Assembly: GCF_029784165.1 (NCBI RefSeq)
Contig: NC_073696.1
Span: 22,079,530-22,143,529 of the forward strand
Length of the DNA: 64,000 nucleotides
Reading direction: 5' to 3'
Source: Wyeomyia smithii
Taxonomy: Eukaryota > Arthropoda > Insecta > Diptera > Culicidae
Shown here: one piece after another, positions 42,807 through 55,843 of the stretch
Position numbering within the stretch: position 1 is the stretch's first letter
How the letters are laid out: every line of letters begins with the position of its first letter
Notes under the pieces: generated by a model
The model's database searches: none
What the model saw: only the letters and a program-made list of their open reading frames with translations
What the model was told of the DNA's origin: nothing
Position numbers and translations under genes: made by a program

Positions 42807-43775
42807 ATTTGCGTCTTCTGACTAAATCGCAACCTTGAAAAACATTAAGCTGCTTTATCCTCGTGCAGTTTGCGATCTCAAACTTTATAAATAACATAGA
42901 TAGATAACAATATCCAACGTGTTGTTAGATAAATGAAATGTTGAACCATCTTGTTATACGCTAGTTATCATTATTATTTCATTGCTCAGCGGTAAAATTG
43001 ATGAAAAGTTTCAAAAAAAAATTACGCGAACAATGAGCCAATTACAAGCCAGCACAGACGACATGAACATACACCAACTATTTACTGTGATATCCTCTAT
43101 GATACTGATCAGAAAAATATAAGAGAGACTTCTCGTCCCAACAGGTCAAATAATGTTTGCTTCCATGAATTTAGACTAATTTGATGTCTCGAAGGTGAAG
43201 GCTTTTCAAAAAGTTTGAAACAGCCATCTTTCTTGAACAAAAGTACCGTAAAGGACAGGTGGTGCAAAGCGCCGCTATCATTGCAGCGATACAGGATTTC
43301 CTGAAAGAAATCCATAAAGGCCGTTACAAATTTTATTTTCATTCCATGTCACCCCCCTTCAAAAATCATGAATATTGGAAGGGGAAGAAAAAAAAGCTCA
43401 TACCGTTTTATTCATTTTATTTGTTTTCCGACAGCATTAATGCTTAATTTAGCAATGAACAAGTCCAGTGACAAAGAGAGTGTCGTCGAAAGGCAAGCGA
43501 AATAGATAATAATAATAATAAAGTGTCATTTTTCAACATTTATTTGAATGCAAGTTACAAACGTCATAACTTGCACACAAACGTTCATCAAAGATATTTC
43601 TTTTTTTTTCGTCTCGGTGCTATTTATTTTTTGCCACCCCCTTTGCTAAGTTTGATAACCTTGGACATAAAAAAATTCGAAATTTGTATCAGCCTAATTA
43701 CTCAACGAGATTTTAAAATTTTTGCAACGATTATAAGTTATAATATCGAAGCATAAGCATAATTAGTTAGTTTCA
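42807..43775. other. No gene seen
   Basis: AT-rich DNA. Short ORFs on both strands are unsupported. An ATAATAATAATA microsatellite lies near 43507-43520. Confidence 0.35.
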
Positions 43776-43905
43776 GTAGGATCGAAGCACTAGCCCCGCA
43801 ATTGTCCTGTACACTAAACATTCGGCTGCGAAGTCTGTGTATAAATAAACGGAAGGTCAAGTTCCGAATCGGAATGTAGCACCAAGACTTGGCTTTGCTT
43901 TGCTA
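43776..43905 (+). mobile_element. Feilai-type SINE, 5' truncated
   Basis: It contains the body and tail only (GCACTAGCCCCGCAATTGTC, GGCTGCGAAGTCTGTGTATA, CCGAATCGGAATGTAGCACC, GCTTTGCTTTGCT). The tRNA-like head with A and B boxes is absent. Confidence 0.85.
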
Positions 43906-46900
43906 AGAGCCGGCGAATGCTTGTGATTTTTGGTTCATTTACTAAGATTCATTCAAAACCTTTTTTACATTTTAACATTGTTCGATGATAACTGAACAAA
44001 TAACATATCTATATTGGCTGTCTTCGTAATACAGTTAAAGTAATTGTTGGCAAATGAAAAACAAACATGTCATGTGTCATGCAAAAAACGAAAATAAATC
44101 TTTTTAAACCCTAACTTCGTTGTAAATGTTAATAGCTGCCATTTTTTGCTGGACTTTGTTGATAACACTGGTAAACACAGTTTTGTTCTAAAGCTTAAAC
44201 TGAAAAAAAATGAAATATTATAGCTTTTTATCCATTCCTGTGAACAAACTAAACAAACGAATTGATTTCGCCAGCGGACTCTATAACCTTTGTAAATATA
44301 AATCCCTCTAATTACAGTGTTAAGTCCTGTGTTAAGGGCTGTATATCTTTTCCTTTATTCCCATCCTTGATTATTCCTTTACTTTTTCACTAAGTATAAA
44401 TCGTGTTGCTACCATATATTATGTCGTAATGTAACGAACTATTACCGAAGGGTTTCGATGTTGTTAAGTTAACTTAAAGCGTTTGTAGAGTTTCGAAGTT
44501 CAAGACTTTTGCGCTGATTGGCTGAAACCAACAACCAGATTTGCCATACCCGGCAGAAACAAGCCCATTAGGGGCCCACATACCACGTAAATAGATTTTG
44601 AACGATTTAAACGATTGGCGACTCAAAGATATAACAATTGTTCATAGATTGTTAAGCTCTACTTTCGAGCAGAGTTTTGCGCATGAACGATTCTGTGCGC
44701 TAATAATAAATTACTCAAAATATTCTCTAAAAAATCAACAGTTGCTCATGAGTTTTCCAAAACTGTTCCAAGGAAAAGTGCTTCAGAAACAACAAAATTC
44801 CAACAGTACTTAAAACTTCAACAAAGATTGAACAGAAATTATACCTCATCAGAACGCGTCAGTGCGAAATTTCTAGTTTCTCTAAATTGAACGAAAACTA
44901 TCGAAATTATGCGTAACATTGATTTACTAACGATTTCAAAACAATAGTTCAGATCTAGTCTGGAATTTTCATTTTGTTGCTAATTGTAGAAAGCCCAGGC
45001 AGCTGTTTTGCAATGGACAGGTTTGAACAACAGTGAATTGTTATTGTTCTTCTTCTTCGTCACCAATATAATATTTGTCTGTCACATAATGTGCCTTAAG
45101 GCGGCCAGGTGTCTAGAGACTAAAGATTTCTCGTGTTTTGTGTAATTGAAATCAATCAAAGGTTACGCTTCACCCCCAAGCTCGATGTTTAGTTGGCTCA
45201 TTGTGCAATTTTCGTGGTCCGAAGAGACTCGTTGTGTAATTACCAGTGGTTTAAGGGGTATTTGATGTCCACACAGATAATGCTTTTCCAATGCTGGTTT
45301 TTAGTGCTTCACCGATTGGAATCAAAATTTAAGCTACAGCAATTTTGATATTAATAGCACGCCAGAGATAGATATACCAGAACTTATCGATTATGTTCAA
45401 ATATTATCATCATTACTCATTCCGACATCGATTCAAATTCTCCGTATTTTAATTAATGCAAGAGCTAGAAGAAACGTACATGCACAAGTGTGTGTATTGA
45501 GAGAAAGTATGGGAGTCGGGTTGTTCGTCATTTCTACTCATTATCGTTTAACCTATTTGGCCCGACGAAATGGCCATCAGACAAAGATGGTGCGAGCTTG
45601 CGATGAGCGAGCGCGAACAATCCTTTTTGGCGAATTACGTAGAAGTTTTTTCTTCTCCCAATTTTCCATTTCATTTTTTTCTTCTCACCAAAGGCCACCC
45701 CGTGTCCGTCGGGTAGACTGGTACAGTTCATCGACTAAACCAATACCTAACTGAGCTCATCCAACCGACCGCCGTCAACTTTTAGGCCACCATAGAAAAA
45801 GGCTCCAACGATGAGGGACACAGTACAGACAGCAACGAGGGGGTTAAAGCCGTTTCATATTTGTCATACACTGCATCAGATGTTGGCGCTTTTGCCGGTG
45901 CATGTTTATGTTTCCGGTTCCATTACGGTACCACACCGTGCGCCCATTGCATTGTGCATGAATGTGTGTTCGTTTCGTTGTATTTGTTAGCTTTCAACTG
46001 GCAGTTGTGGGCTTATGCAAAGTTTCCTACGTTGAACCGTAATTATGTTGTTTTTTTTTTCAAGTCTAACGTTGTCTTTGTGCTACTGCTGTCTTTTTGT
46101 ACAAGAATCGAGGCTGGTGGCATGTTTTTCGCAGTAACACACTTTTGCCTCGCTGGAATTATGATGCAGGTTTTTACTCTCTCTTGAGGCAGCTTCGACT
46201 GCTGGCTGGTAATGAAATTTATGACTACAGCTGCGAATGGAAAGGTCATCTCGTGAGGGAGCCCAGTTATAGTAGACCGCTTTCAAGTATTGCTTTATTT
46301 GCAACAGAAAAATAACTTGATTTCAAATTGCTTGTTAGATCAATTTTCCACTCGACCCAAGTATTATACACGACCATTGATCGAATAACAGTTTCGATAT
46401 CGCAGCAAAAAGATTAAAGTTTAGCTTTAGAAAATGTTTTCACGACCTGTTATCAGTAGCTCTGCGAGACATTTGACATTGCACAGTTCAGATAAGATTG
46501 TGCAACAAGTAGCTGGCAAACATCAGAAAACCTTGGATTTGTTTCGTTAATTGGAGTGCTATTTTACAGATAACTGTTTCTGGTGAGTTGTCGGACATCC
46601 GCCCAAATTTTGTACTCACGGACGACCCAAATTACCTCATCGATGAAAATGGAGCAAAGCAACAGCGGACCGACGGAATGGCGAAATAATTTATTGCCCT
46701 ACAGCAAACGGTAATATCGCAAACACGCCCATTCAAACAACGTCGATTATTGTCACGGATGAGCGCGATTTAGATTTAGAGCCCGGGTTGAGCTTGAGCA
46801 GCACCGAACCGAAGCATGTCTCTATTGATCAAACACGCTGTAATCCCGAAAAAAACCGCTAAAGAAATCATAAATCACGGTGCGATACCGCGAAACTTAA

Positions 46901-48084
46901 TCGCAAACAGCGCTTGTGTTTTTTCGTTGCTGAACCATGAGTCGGATTTACTCGAAAGTGCACCGATTCGCAGCACTCAAGGCCAATTGTAAACATTTAT
47001 TTCAACTGCTTGTACAACATTACGTCAATCGACTTACTCCAAATACAATGCCAATCACGAAGAAAGTGAGTGGTCTTTTGTGGAAAGAAACACACCGATA
47101 AATGTTGGTTTCTTTGCTGTGGGTCTGGCTGAAAAAGTTTTAACTTAGTTGTTTTCAACTGAAATTAGTTTTTTACTGTATGGATACAACAGAAACCAAA
47201 CACTGAGTTGCTGATCTGCAATCCATTAGGCGGGAGTTTTTTTTTCTCAAAACAAAAATGAGCTACTCTTCTCAACTTTGTTCTTCGAGGATGCCTCAGC
47301 TTTGGAAATGGACGGATTTTTGCTGCTACAGAAGAGAAGAAAATAAATTTCGTTCGAAACATCTGAATCTATTTTGTTAGTCAATATGCGATACCCAATT
47401 TCAATTTCTGTTTCACCGCAACCAATCAAAGTTTTATGTCCCAACAGAGAACCGTTCTTATCTTACCAACTGATTGTACCAATTTTACGCTTAAGAGTGC
47501 TGAATGCGATAATTTTGTGCATCTTATTTTGGCAAGGCCACACTCTGTATCAGAAATGTAATAGAAGGTTAGATTTTAGAAACAGTCTTGATCCTCCTTG
47601 AGAGAGTTTAATATTCAAAGGACTGTCATGACTTTGTTTGAAAAAAAAAAGAATAAATAAAAAATGTTAGATGTTCCGTAAACTGAAAGAACACAGTAGA
47701 ACATTTATACTACAATATTCGTTGTACATTAACATTACCCTAAGATAAAAATAGCAGAAACTTTATTTAAAATCATATCTGTCGACTTTATTTAACATCA
47801 GTTGTTCAGTTATTATAATACCTTTCAGTTTGGGTTTCAGATGATGCCATACGGCATGATAAATCGGGACCGAGTTAAACCCAGACGTCAATACAATATG
47901 TGCAGCGAAGGTCAAAATGCTCATTTACGTGAGAGCGTTCTTCTCGTTCCCTATGTGCGTTCGTATCGAGCATTTATATGAAAAATAGGTAAATGACAAA
48001 ACAGTAGTAGGGGAAATCTTTGAATAATTTAATCTTAAAACTTAATATCTACTAAAATGGAAATAAAATCAACCTTTTTTTATA
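43906..48084. other. Long stretch with no gene recognised
   Basis: About 4.2 kb of AT-rich spacer or intron. ORFs such as 45488-45754, 45861-46187 and 47374-47601 lack domains and have no consistent splice context. A weak GC-rich patch lies at 45700-45960. No repeat family was identified with confidence. Confidence 0.35.
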
Positions 48085-48130
48085 AGAAGGTCGAGTTCCG
48101 TACCGGAATGTAGCACCAAGGTTTTGCTTC
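48085..48130 (+). mobile_element. Feilai-type SINE tail fragment
   Basis: AAGGTCGAGTTCCGTACCGG and AATGTAGCACCAAGG match only the last about 45 bp of the SINE. Confidence 0.65.
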
Positions 48131-48395
48131 CTTTACCTTACTTTTTGTTGCTGGGAATTAATGCTAGTTTTCAAACTTTCAAGATCATGGTAAAGCCCCA
48201 AAACAGGTAGTGAGGCGTTAAAAAAAGTTAAGTAAATTGAAAAGTCTAGAAACGATCACATCTAGGAACGTGTTTCTATTCTAAAATTGTTATTCGCAAT
48301 CAAAACGTATAGTTTACATGAAAAAACGAATTTCAAAAATGTACAAATATTTGAAAAAAAATGTACAAATATTTGAAACATGATTATAATCGAAT

Positions 48396-49520
48396 GAAAT
48401 GGCAACTTATAGGGCAGCCAAACTTTTGAACCACGTGTTAAATCATTATAAATCATCAGTTACCCCTTGACTAACCCGTTCATCTCGTACCAACATTTTT
48501 CAAGTCGGTTGTGTAGTTTCTGAGATAATGAAGTTTCGTGATTTTCACATTTTGATACATTACAGGCCATGTTACAGTCCGATTACTGTAAAAATCAATC
48601 GGGTATTATGAGGAAACCAGACCTTTTATTTGACACTTATTTTGTGGAAATCAGATCAGCCATCTCTGAAAAAAGTGAGTGTGTTCAAGTAGTTTTCGGA
48701 ATATGTTCCTTTTCATAACTGGAATTCATATTCTTAAACATAACAGGCAAAGTAATAGTCCGTTTGCAAAAACAATTAACAGGCTCTTATGCGGTAACTA
48801 GACCTTCCATATGACACTGATTTCATGAACATCGGTCCAGCCATCTCTGAGAAACCTATTAAATAGTCTCCAGGACATGTTTTCTTGCCATATACTTTTG
48901 AATCACATGCCCAATCTTTATAGCCTCCCCAGCTGATCTCGAGGTACGATGCTGGCCTAACAAGCCAGTCGTCGTAGGTTCGAGTCTTGACTCGGGAGAG
49001 ACTGTTAGTGTCAGTAGCGCTAGCCCCGCAATTGTCCTGTACACTTAACGGTTGGCTGCGAGGTCTGTGTATAGTAAACAGAAGGTCAAATTCCGATACA
49101 GAATGTAACACCAAGGCTTTGCTTTGCTTTTTGCCCAATTTTTATAAAATTCGAAAGTATGGGTTTTTTTAGGTAGCTCGTTAATTTAAAACCAATTATG
49201 TTCAAATCGGTTGTGCAGTTTCTGAGATAATGAACTTTCGTGATTTTCACATTTTGATAAAAAACAAGCAAACTAAAAATCCAATTGCAATAAAACTTGG
49301 TAGGGTCTCATGGTGCAATTTGAGAATAATTTTGCGAAAATCGGTCCAGCCATCTCTGAGAAAATCGAGTGAGATTAAAAAGTTGCACAGACATACACAC
49401 ACATACAGAAAATGCTCAGCTCGCCGAACTGAGTCGAGTGATATGACATTTGGCCTTCTGGATCACTTTTATACCTTCGGTTTTAATTGCTATACCTTTC
49501 AAGGAGAAAGGCAAAACATC
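48396..49520 (+). repeat. R1 dispersed repeat, long copy interrupted by a SINE
   Basis: It repeats the R1 modules seen at 2.3-3.2 kb. The GCCATCTCTGA module is at about 48659, 48839 and 49349. GTGATTTTCACATTTTGATA-like spacers lie between. The terminal ACAGAAAATGCTCAGCTCG, GACATTTGGCC and CCTTTCAAGGAGAAAGG hairpin lie at 49405-49515. The internal period is about 300-350 bp after removing the SINE. It has the most complete right end of the family in the window. Confidence 0.7.
48923..49131 (+). mobile_element. Feilai-type SINE with 15-bp TSDs, inserted in R1
   Basis: Head GCCTCCCCAGCTGATCTCGA, B box GGTTCGAGTCT, body and GCTTTGCTTTGC tail are all present. TGCCCAATCTTTATA (48908-48922) and TGCCCAATTTTTATA (49132-49146) are the target duplications with one change. 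It is complete and slightly older than the copy at 24.2 kb. Confidence 0.92.
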
Positions 49521-49674
49521 AATTTTGCATTTAACATAAAATATTAAAAAAATTTTCAGTGTATATTGAGAAATAAATTTTCTACAACTTACAATTTTTG
49601 GGGAACAGTTTTTCGTATATTTCACCTACTAAACCATATACGCCATTTTCAAAAATAATCCCTAATAATTCAAA

Positions 49675-50063
49675 TACCATGTAACGGGGTGAAATTGATC
49701 AATTTTTATAACAATTTCCAATTAACTAGCTTCATGTACATTTTTCCCGAAATAGTATAATTTTGAAACAAGTACTGGTATGTGCTCCAGTAAACCTCTA
49801 TGGCTATTGGTGAAATTTCTATCGTCTACTTCATGAAATAAATTCGATAATTCTATAAGGTGCTATGAGCTAAAGTGGGGTGAAATTGATCACCATTGAA
49901 ATCCATACATTCTTTTGGCAATGTGCTTTTTTCGATATGCTAAAGATAAATGATGACATCGCCTAGTGTTGTAAGAACAATATCTTTTGATTAGTATTTT
50001 TTATCACGAATTTTCAGGTGATCAATTTCACCCCACTGATCAATTTCATCCCATTCCACGGTA
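49675..50063. mobile_element. MITE with GGGGTGAAATTGATCA ends
   Basis: TACCATGTAACGGGGTGAAA at the left is mirrored by TTTCATCCCATTCCACGGTA at the right. The subterminal GGTGAAATTGATCA recurs internally in both orientations (49872, 50020). TA at the ends is compatible with a mariner-like target. About 390 bp, non-coding. Confidence 0.6.
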
Positions 50064-50969
50064 CCTGTTGAAAAGTCCTCCAATCGAAAACATATACAAA
50101 GTTTCTCTAGGATCAAAAATATTCGTTCGAAATTCCAGCACCTGCAAGATAGTCATGTTTAGCAGAACATTAAAAAGCTCATTTAGTTAACTATATCGAT
50201 CAAAGCTTTGAAAATAAGTAGTTAACGCAGCATTTTCCCACCCCTCTTATCCACTCAAACAATTCAAACAAATAATTCTATTGGTGTCTATCTGTGCGTC
50301 GTGGTTACCTAAACGAAATAAGTGATTCATTTTCGCACATTCAGCCGCAGCCCAAAACAAGCGAAGGGAGAGAAAGCTCATGATTGGTTAAAAGCTGCGA
50401 AACTAAGCTCAAAACAGTGCCTTTCAACTTTCACCATCATAAAATTATTCAATAATTATTCAACTGCAAGTTTGGGGCAACCCTTACCTTCCAATCGAGT
50501 ATTCGTTTGTCAGAATCCGTTCAGTGGTAGTAACAAAATATGTATGAATTGGGAGAGAGCATATGTTCGTTACACTTTTCACAGCATGTCCTATATAAGT
50601 AAGACATGGGGGGCCCTACGTCAAGAAAATAATGAATAAAATACTACAAGGTATACAGCCCTAGGGGTTTTACGGAATAGTGACGTGAGACTGAACACAG
50701 TAATTGGGGGAATTTTTTTTCTGATATCTATTAAACAACACTCGGAAGAATTTCGTTTGCCCTTGGCGATATGGTGCTTGTAGTGTTTTTTTTTTTTGTT
50801 CATGCACATATTTGACATAGCAGAAGCGTATCGTTGTTGGTGAATAAGCACCAGGAATTTCTCCTAATGCATTTAAATCAGAATTAATTCTATTACCTCA
50901 AAAACCAAGTCTCAAATCCAACAATACTCACGTTATCATAATGGATTGTTTTGTCTTATTTAACTCTGA
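50064..50969. other. No gene seen
   Basis: AT-rich spacer between two mobile elements. ORFs (for example 50322-50639) have no domain. Confidence 0.35.
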
Positions 50970-52211
50970 TTACTTACTTACTTTTATGGCGACAGATCAT
51001 TAAGATCCTATGCCGAATCCAGAATACGTCTCCACAAAACTCGGTCTTGGGCTGCTACTCTCCAGTCTCCCCTTACACCCGTTGCTCTGGCATCCTCGTC
51101 GACAGCACACATCCAGCGCGTGCGCGGTCTGCCTCGAAGTCGTCGGCCTCTATCCGGTTCTCTACTAAATATTATCTTTGCCGGTCGCTCATCCGCCATC
51201 CGTGCTACATGGCCAGCCCACTGTAACCGTGTTTCATCAGCTTGACAATATCAGCGTGTTTGTTGCTTCGTACAGCTCGTGATTCATGCACCTGCGCCAG
51301 ACCCCGTTCTCTAGTTTGCCTCCGAGTATTGATCGCAGGATTCTACGCTCGAAGACCCCAAGCGCTCATCGATCGGCCTCCTTCCACGTCCACGATTCAT
51401 GTCCGTAGAGCGCCACCGGGCGGATCAGGGTTCTATAGAGCGCGAAATTTCGTACGGATCTGTAGGCTACGAGACCTAAGCTGGCTACGCAATCCGTAAT
51501 AAGCCCTATTCGCCGCCGCAATCCGCATCTTCACCTCGCGGCTCACCTCGTTGTCACATGTCACGAGAGTACCAAGATAAACAAATTCGTCGACCACTTC
51601 GAAAGTATCTCCATCCATCTCCACCGCAGCACCAACACCCGTAGAACTACCACGCTCTCTGCCAGCCACCATGTACTTCGTTTTGGCAGTGTTTATGGTG
51701 AGTCCAATTCTCGCAGCTTCCCTTTTGAAAGCCGTAAAGGCCTCCTCAACTGCTCTACGGTTAACACCAATTAAATCAATGTCGTCCGCGAACCCCAGAA
51801 GCATGTGAGACTTAGTGCCGCTCCTCTGCACACCTGCCCTTTGTATTGCACCTTCCAAAGCTATGTTGAACAGCAAGTTCAAGAGCCCGTCATCTTGCTT
51901 CAGACCATCCAACATCACAAACGCGTCCGAAAATTCGCCCGTTGTCCTGTCGCATGATGTGAAACCGTCAAGCGTCGCACGTAACAGTTTAATTAGTTTT
52001 GTTGGGAAACCATATTCTAGCATTTTTCGCCAAAGCCCGTTGCGTTTCACTGTGTCGTACGCCGCCTTAAAGTCTATGAACAGATGATGCGTCTGCAAGT
52101 TGTGTTCTCGAAACTTGTCGAGAACCTGTCTCAAGGTGAACATCTGGTCCGTTGTAGATCGCTCCATTCGAAAACCGCATTGGTATTCTCCAACAAAGGT
52201 ATCCTGCAACA

Positions 52212-53495
52212 CACGGTGTCAAAATTTCGATTATTATCGAATTTTTATGTACCTCTGATTTTTTTTCGCAGAAATGTTGCCAACTGGATAAGTATCAAGG
52301 ATCGGTAAGTTAAAAAATATTTCATCGGCTATTTTTTGAAAAACTCGGATTTTTTTTTTTTTTTGCACAAATCTACAAAAAAAAACCCCAACCAACCAGC
52401 AACCAACGCATTTGAGGGTAGTGCAGTGTCATTTAATTTCAAAAATTTAACAATTAAGTCAGTCATTTTACCACAGATAAACAGACGTACCACTCCATAC
52501 AAAATTCTAAAAAAATGTAGTTCTGATTAATTTGTGCGACACTTACTGGACATATTCCACAAATGATAAACTTTCAGCCTTTCTGCTGTTTCTGGCAGCA
52601 CGGCACGCGACTTTCTACTGAGTTCAAAGGTAAAAGAGCTGATGTGCACCTCCGCTGCGGCGTAATTGAAACTCATTTGAATTGACCGTTATTTTGATCC
52701 ATGAATATAAATTTCAAGGTACCTCTGTTTGTCTGTAATTTAAAATCACAAAAAATCACAAAAAAAATCAAAAAATCACAGCAACCAATGCATTTGAGGA
52801 TAGTGAAATGTCACTTCATTTCAAAAATGTTACGAATAAACCATGAAGTTTGACCTCGAGAAGTGTAAAATTTGATTTGCGCCTTGTGCTTCAAAAAAAC
52901 CAAATCTACGAAGAGAATAGGCGAGCAGTGGAAGAAAATGCTCTTTTCTCACTGTCTGCCTATGAATAACGAAAATGATAAAAAGTATTTTAGAGTTTTG
53001 TGCGGAAGTTGTTATCTGGAAGTGTACTGGAAGTCCAAAGTTAAGTGGAATGTGATCCAATTATTGTCAAATTACTTATTGCTGACGCACCTTTTCGAAC
53101 AAGGTCTGAAGCATCGAGATGTGCACGTCCACGACTACAATAAAGATACTTGAATATAAATAACTTCGAATTTTTTAAAGGAAAATATTTTTTAATGAAT
53201 TTATTTACCTATTCTGACCAAGACTGAATATTAAGGAAATTTTCTCTACGAAAACATAAAGGCAAACTTGTTCTCTGGATTCCCGTACGTTTTTCCTGCA
53301 TTCCCACAAAAATTGTTAAATCTTAATTTTTTAAATTAATAAATTTAAATAAATAAATTCAATTTTACAAAAAAATCGCCGATGAAATATTTTTTAACTT
53401 TTCGATCCTTGATTCTTATCCAGTTGGCAACCTTTCTGCGAAAAAAAATTAGAGGTACATGTAAATTCGATAATAATCGAAATTTGGACACCGTG
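52212..53495. mobile_element. Transib-like non-autonomous DNA transposon, 5-bp TSD
   Basis: Its ends are CACGGTGTC... and ...GACACCGTG, with TIRs of about 125 bp. The outer 93 bp pair position for position (52212-52304, 53403-53495) with few mismatches. CAACA flanks it at 52207-52211 and 53496-53500. Removing it rejoins the RTE reading. A CACGGTG-type terminal heptamer with a 5-bp target duplication is the pattern known for Transib, the superfamily related to RAG1. A 40-60-bp block (AACCAATGCATTTGAGG type) is repeated internally at about 52394 and 52777. A small ORF with CxxC pairs lies inside. Confidence 0.78.
52844..53152 (+). pseudogene. CxxC-containing ORF remnant inside the Transib-like element
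   Basis: A plus-strand frame open from about 52869 to 53152 reads ICALCFKKTKSTKRIGEQW, then LCGSCYLEVYWKSKVKW. These are two Cys-x2-Cys pairs about 40 residues apart, like a small zinc-binding domain. An ATG at 52844 lies in another frame a few codons upstream. It may be the N-terminal zinc-finger part of a lost transposase. I cannot assign it to a named family. Confidence 0.4.
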
Positions 53496-53555
53496 CAACA
53501 GCCTCAGACGCTGGAACAGGATACGGGAGAGAATACCTATGAACGAATACCTACC

Positions 53556-54470
53556 AGCGATGGAAACGAAACGATTATGACCCGATTGTCGTTTTGTCCC
53601 AAACTGTACAGATTGCGATGTGTTCAAGTAATGAATAAACTTAAATCCTCTCAGTACGTAACAAAATGTTGATGCATTGCTCACTCGGAAATAATAAATA
53701 CATAACTAGACTATATACAGCTCTTAGAAGAGAATGATCCGCGCAACTCGTTGTGTTTTTTTCTCCGTACGTGGCTCGTCGCACGAGGAAAAACGATAGC
53801 AAAAGAGAATAATAAACTTGACTTGTCCCCTTCGCATCACAGTGACGCAGTAGCAATGATGTGGTACGGTGACGGCGGGAGGGAGAGTTATTTTAGGCTA
53901 TCGGACTACTTGGGCAACGATTGTTTTCAGCAGGTTTGCTACACCAATTAATGAAAAACTGCTGGAGTAGTGTGAAACATGATATTATATAATATTTTTT
54001 TGTTTTATTCATTTAAAAAAAAGGCTGCTTAAGAAGGTAATACAGAAATTAATAGGTACCAAACTTTGCTATTATTCAATTAACCGAATTATCCTACGTT
54101 AAGCTTGCGGTTATGCCGAAAAATTTATCTACCTCTCGTTTTGGTTATGGTTTGGTGAATGGAACATTTTCCTCATATTAATTTCAGAGGTAGTGCTAAG
54201 AGGAGAGAGAGAGAAGGTTGCTACCTGATATAAATAAATTTAAAAAACGCAAGCTTGGCATAGTTTGCGTGATTGATAGTAGACATTCAAATGCTTGAAC
54301 CTCTCTCCTAAAACTAAATTCTTTTTAGTCGTATTGAACTAAGATTTTTAGTAAACATAGCAATAATTTTTTTCAAGCAACAATAAGTTTCGGGTACCTA
54401 CGTGTAATATTATTTTTTAATCGTTCCCTTTCGGATTGACTTTTTACAAAGAATCACTGCGTTACTTATT
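53556..54470. other. No gene seen
   Basis: AT-rich spacer with no ORF of interest. Confidence 0.35.
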
Positions 54471-54473
54471 GTT

Positions 54474-54660
54474 ACGTAGGAGGGAGGGAGGGAGGGAGGG
54501 GGGGGGGGTAGTAGAGACAGTTACGTGACTATCATGTTTGCTCGAAATTGAAAATTTCGGAGAGGAGTCAGACTGATTAGTGGTAAGTAATTTTAGGGAG
54601 GGGAGTCATGTCGAACGCTACCTATCGTTACATAGGAGGGGGGGGGTCTGAAATCTAGAT
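54474..54660. repeat. G-rich repeat units with GGGA run
   Basis: TTACGTAGGAGGGAGGG extends into (GGGA)n and a G10 run at 54478-54508. A related GTTACATAGGAGGGGGGG lies at 54628-54648. Two diverged copies of one dispersed repeat, with slippage in the G run. Confidence 0.6.
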
Positions 54661-54773
54661 TTTCAGCGTTACGTAATTTGTAATATAACACGTCGATGTT
54701 GCACCATCATGTTTCATATCAGAGCAATTCCATCACAAAACCGGGCAATCAATTTAGTCGACCATTGCAAATA

Positions 54774-55843
54774 CAGTGATCACCCGATTATATCACCCCC
54801 TTGATGATGTTTGGAGTGATAAAATAGGGAAAGTGATAAAATCGGGAATTTGTTTTTTATTATTATTTTGTTATAAAAGATGGTAAACCAATAATTTAAC
54901 ACGTAAAATCAGCGATTTTGATTACTACAAGAAATCGAATCATATGAAAAAGCAGTTCTATCCGTCTGTCTGCTTCTCTGATCCTTATAGACGTGGGAAC
55001 TACTGTACTAATCGGCGTGAAAATTTTTATGTAGGGGTTTTTGAGGCCGGAAAAGGTTATTAGAGTAGCTCGAGACCCCTTCCTCTTCTTAAAGGGAGGG
55101 CCATACAAATATAACACAAACTTCTACGTAACTTAAAAACTAATCAAGCAAATGGAACCAAATTTGGCATGGTGAGGTTATTAGGAGTAAGAAATATGTC
55201 AATGGTCACTTGACACCCCTCCCTCCTCTGGAAGAGGGAGGGCTCTCATATAAGTAAAACATAAATTTCACTACTAGTTCGTAGGTTAGGTACTAGTGTT
55301 TGCATAAAGCTGTGAAGTTGTTCCCTTAGTGTCATACATATCTCAAGCAGCTCAAAAAATTAGTTTCAGCTATTTTCTAAGGTTACGGAAGAGGGATCAG
55401 AAATGACCCAAAATGTGTTTATGTGGTTTACTGATAGCCCTTTCACAAAATATCTCTTCAATACATTTCAAAACACATGAAAATTGAGACTTTTTGTACT
55501 TTTTCTTCATTCACCCAGAAGCAGAAACAAATCGATGACGTACGTAACGTATCTAACAGTCACAATCCCTGGCTTTTTGGACCGATAGGCCTGAGCAAAA
55601 CTAGCGAAGGAAAAAAATCGATGAAGTAGTTGAAATAACACCAATGATTTTAAAAATAAAAATTAATCGAGGATACTGTCTACAGACATTAAAAGACGAA
55701 AGTTTGTATCTTAATTGACAGTGGAACTGGCACTTGTAAATAGTTGCGAGATTCGGAGATGGTGGACATACAATGTTATATGATGATAAAATTGGGTGAA
55801 AAATGTGATAAAATCGGGTACTGATATAATCGGGTGATTACTG
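54774..55843. mobile_element. pogo/mariner-like MITE, 22-bp TIRs, TA target
   Basis: CAGTGATCACCCGATTATAT at 54774 and its mirror (ATATAATCGGGTGATTACTG, ending 55843) differ at one position over 22 bp. TA flanks both ends (54772-54773, 55844-55845). Subterminal GTGATAAAATCGGG motifs are repeated at both ends. Inside, two diverged copies of a block with CTCCCTCCTCTGGAAGAGGG-like sequence occur (near 55075 and 55225). No transposase. Confidence 0.82.

Larger units (their letters stand above)
50970..53555 (-). mobile_element. RTE-type LINE fragment, split by a Transib-like element
   Basis: The minus strand begins near 53555 with ILSRILFQRLRLL and resumes at about 52206 after the insertion with FVGEYQCGFRMERSTTDQMF. 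It continues with HLFIDFKAAYDTVKRNGLW, LGFADDIDLIGVNRRA, INTAKTKYMVAGRERG and VVDEFVYLGTLVTCDNE. The frame is open from 52212 to 51433. After a break it ends with RPRTRWMCAVDEDARATGVR and RRILDSA near 51008. A short (TTAC)n run at 50970-50982 forms the 3' end, typical of RTE elements. It is 5' truncated inside the RT domain, so dead on arrival, but the sequence is well preserved. Confidence 0.88.
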
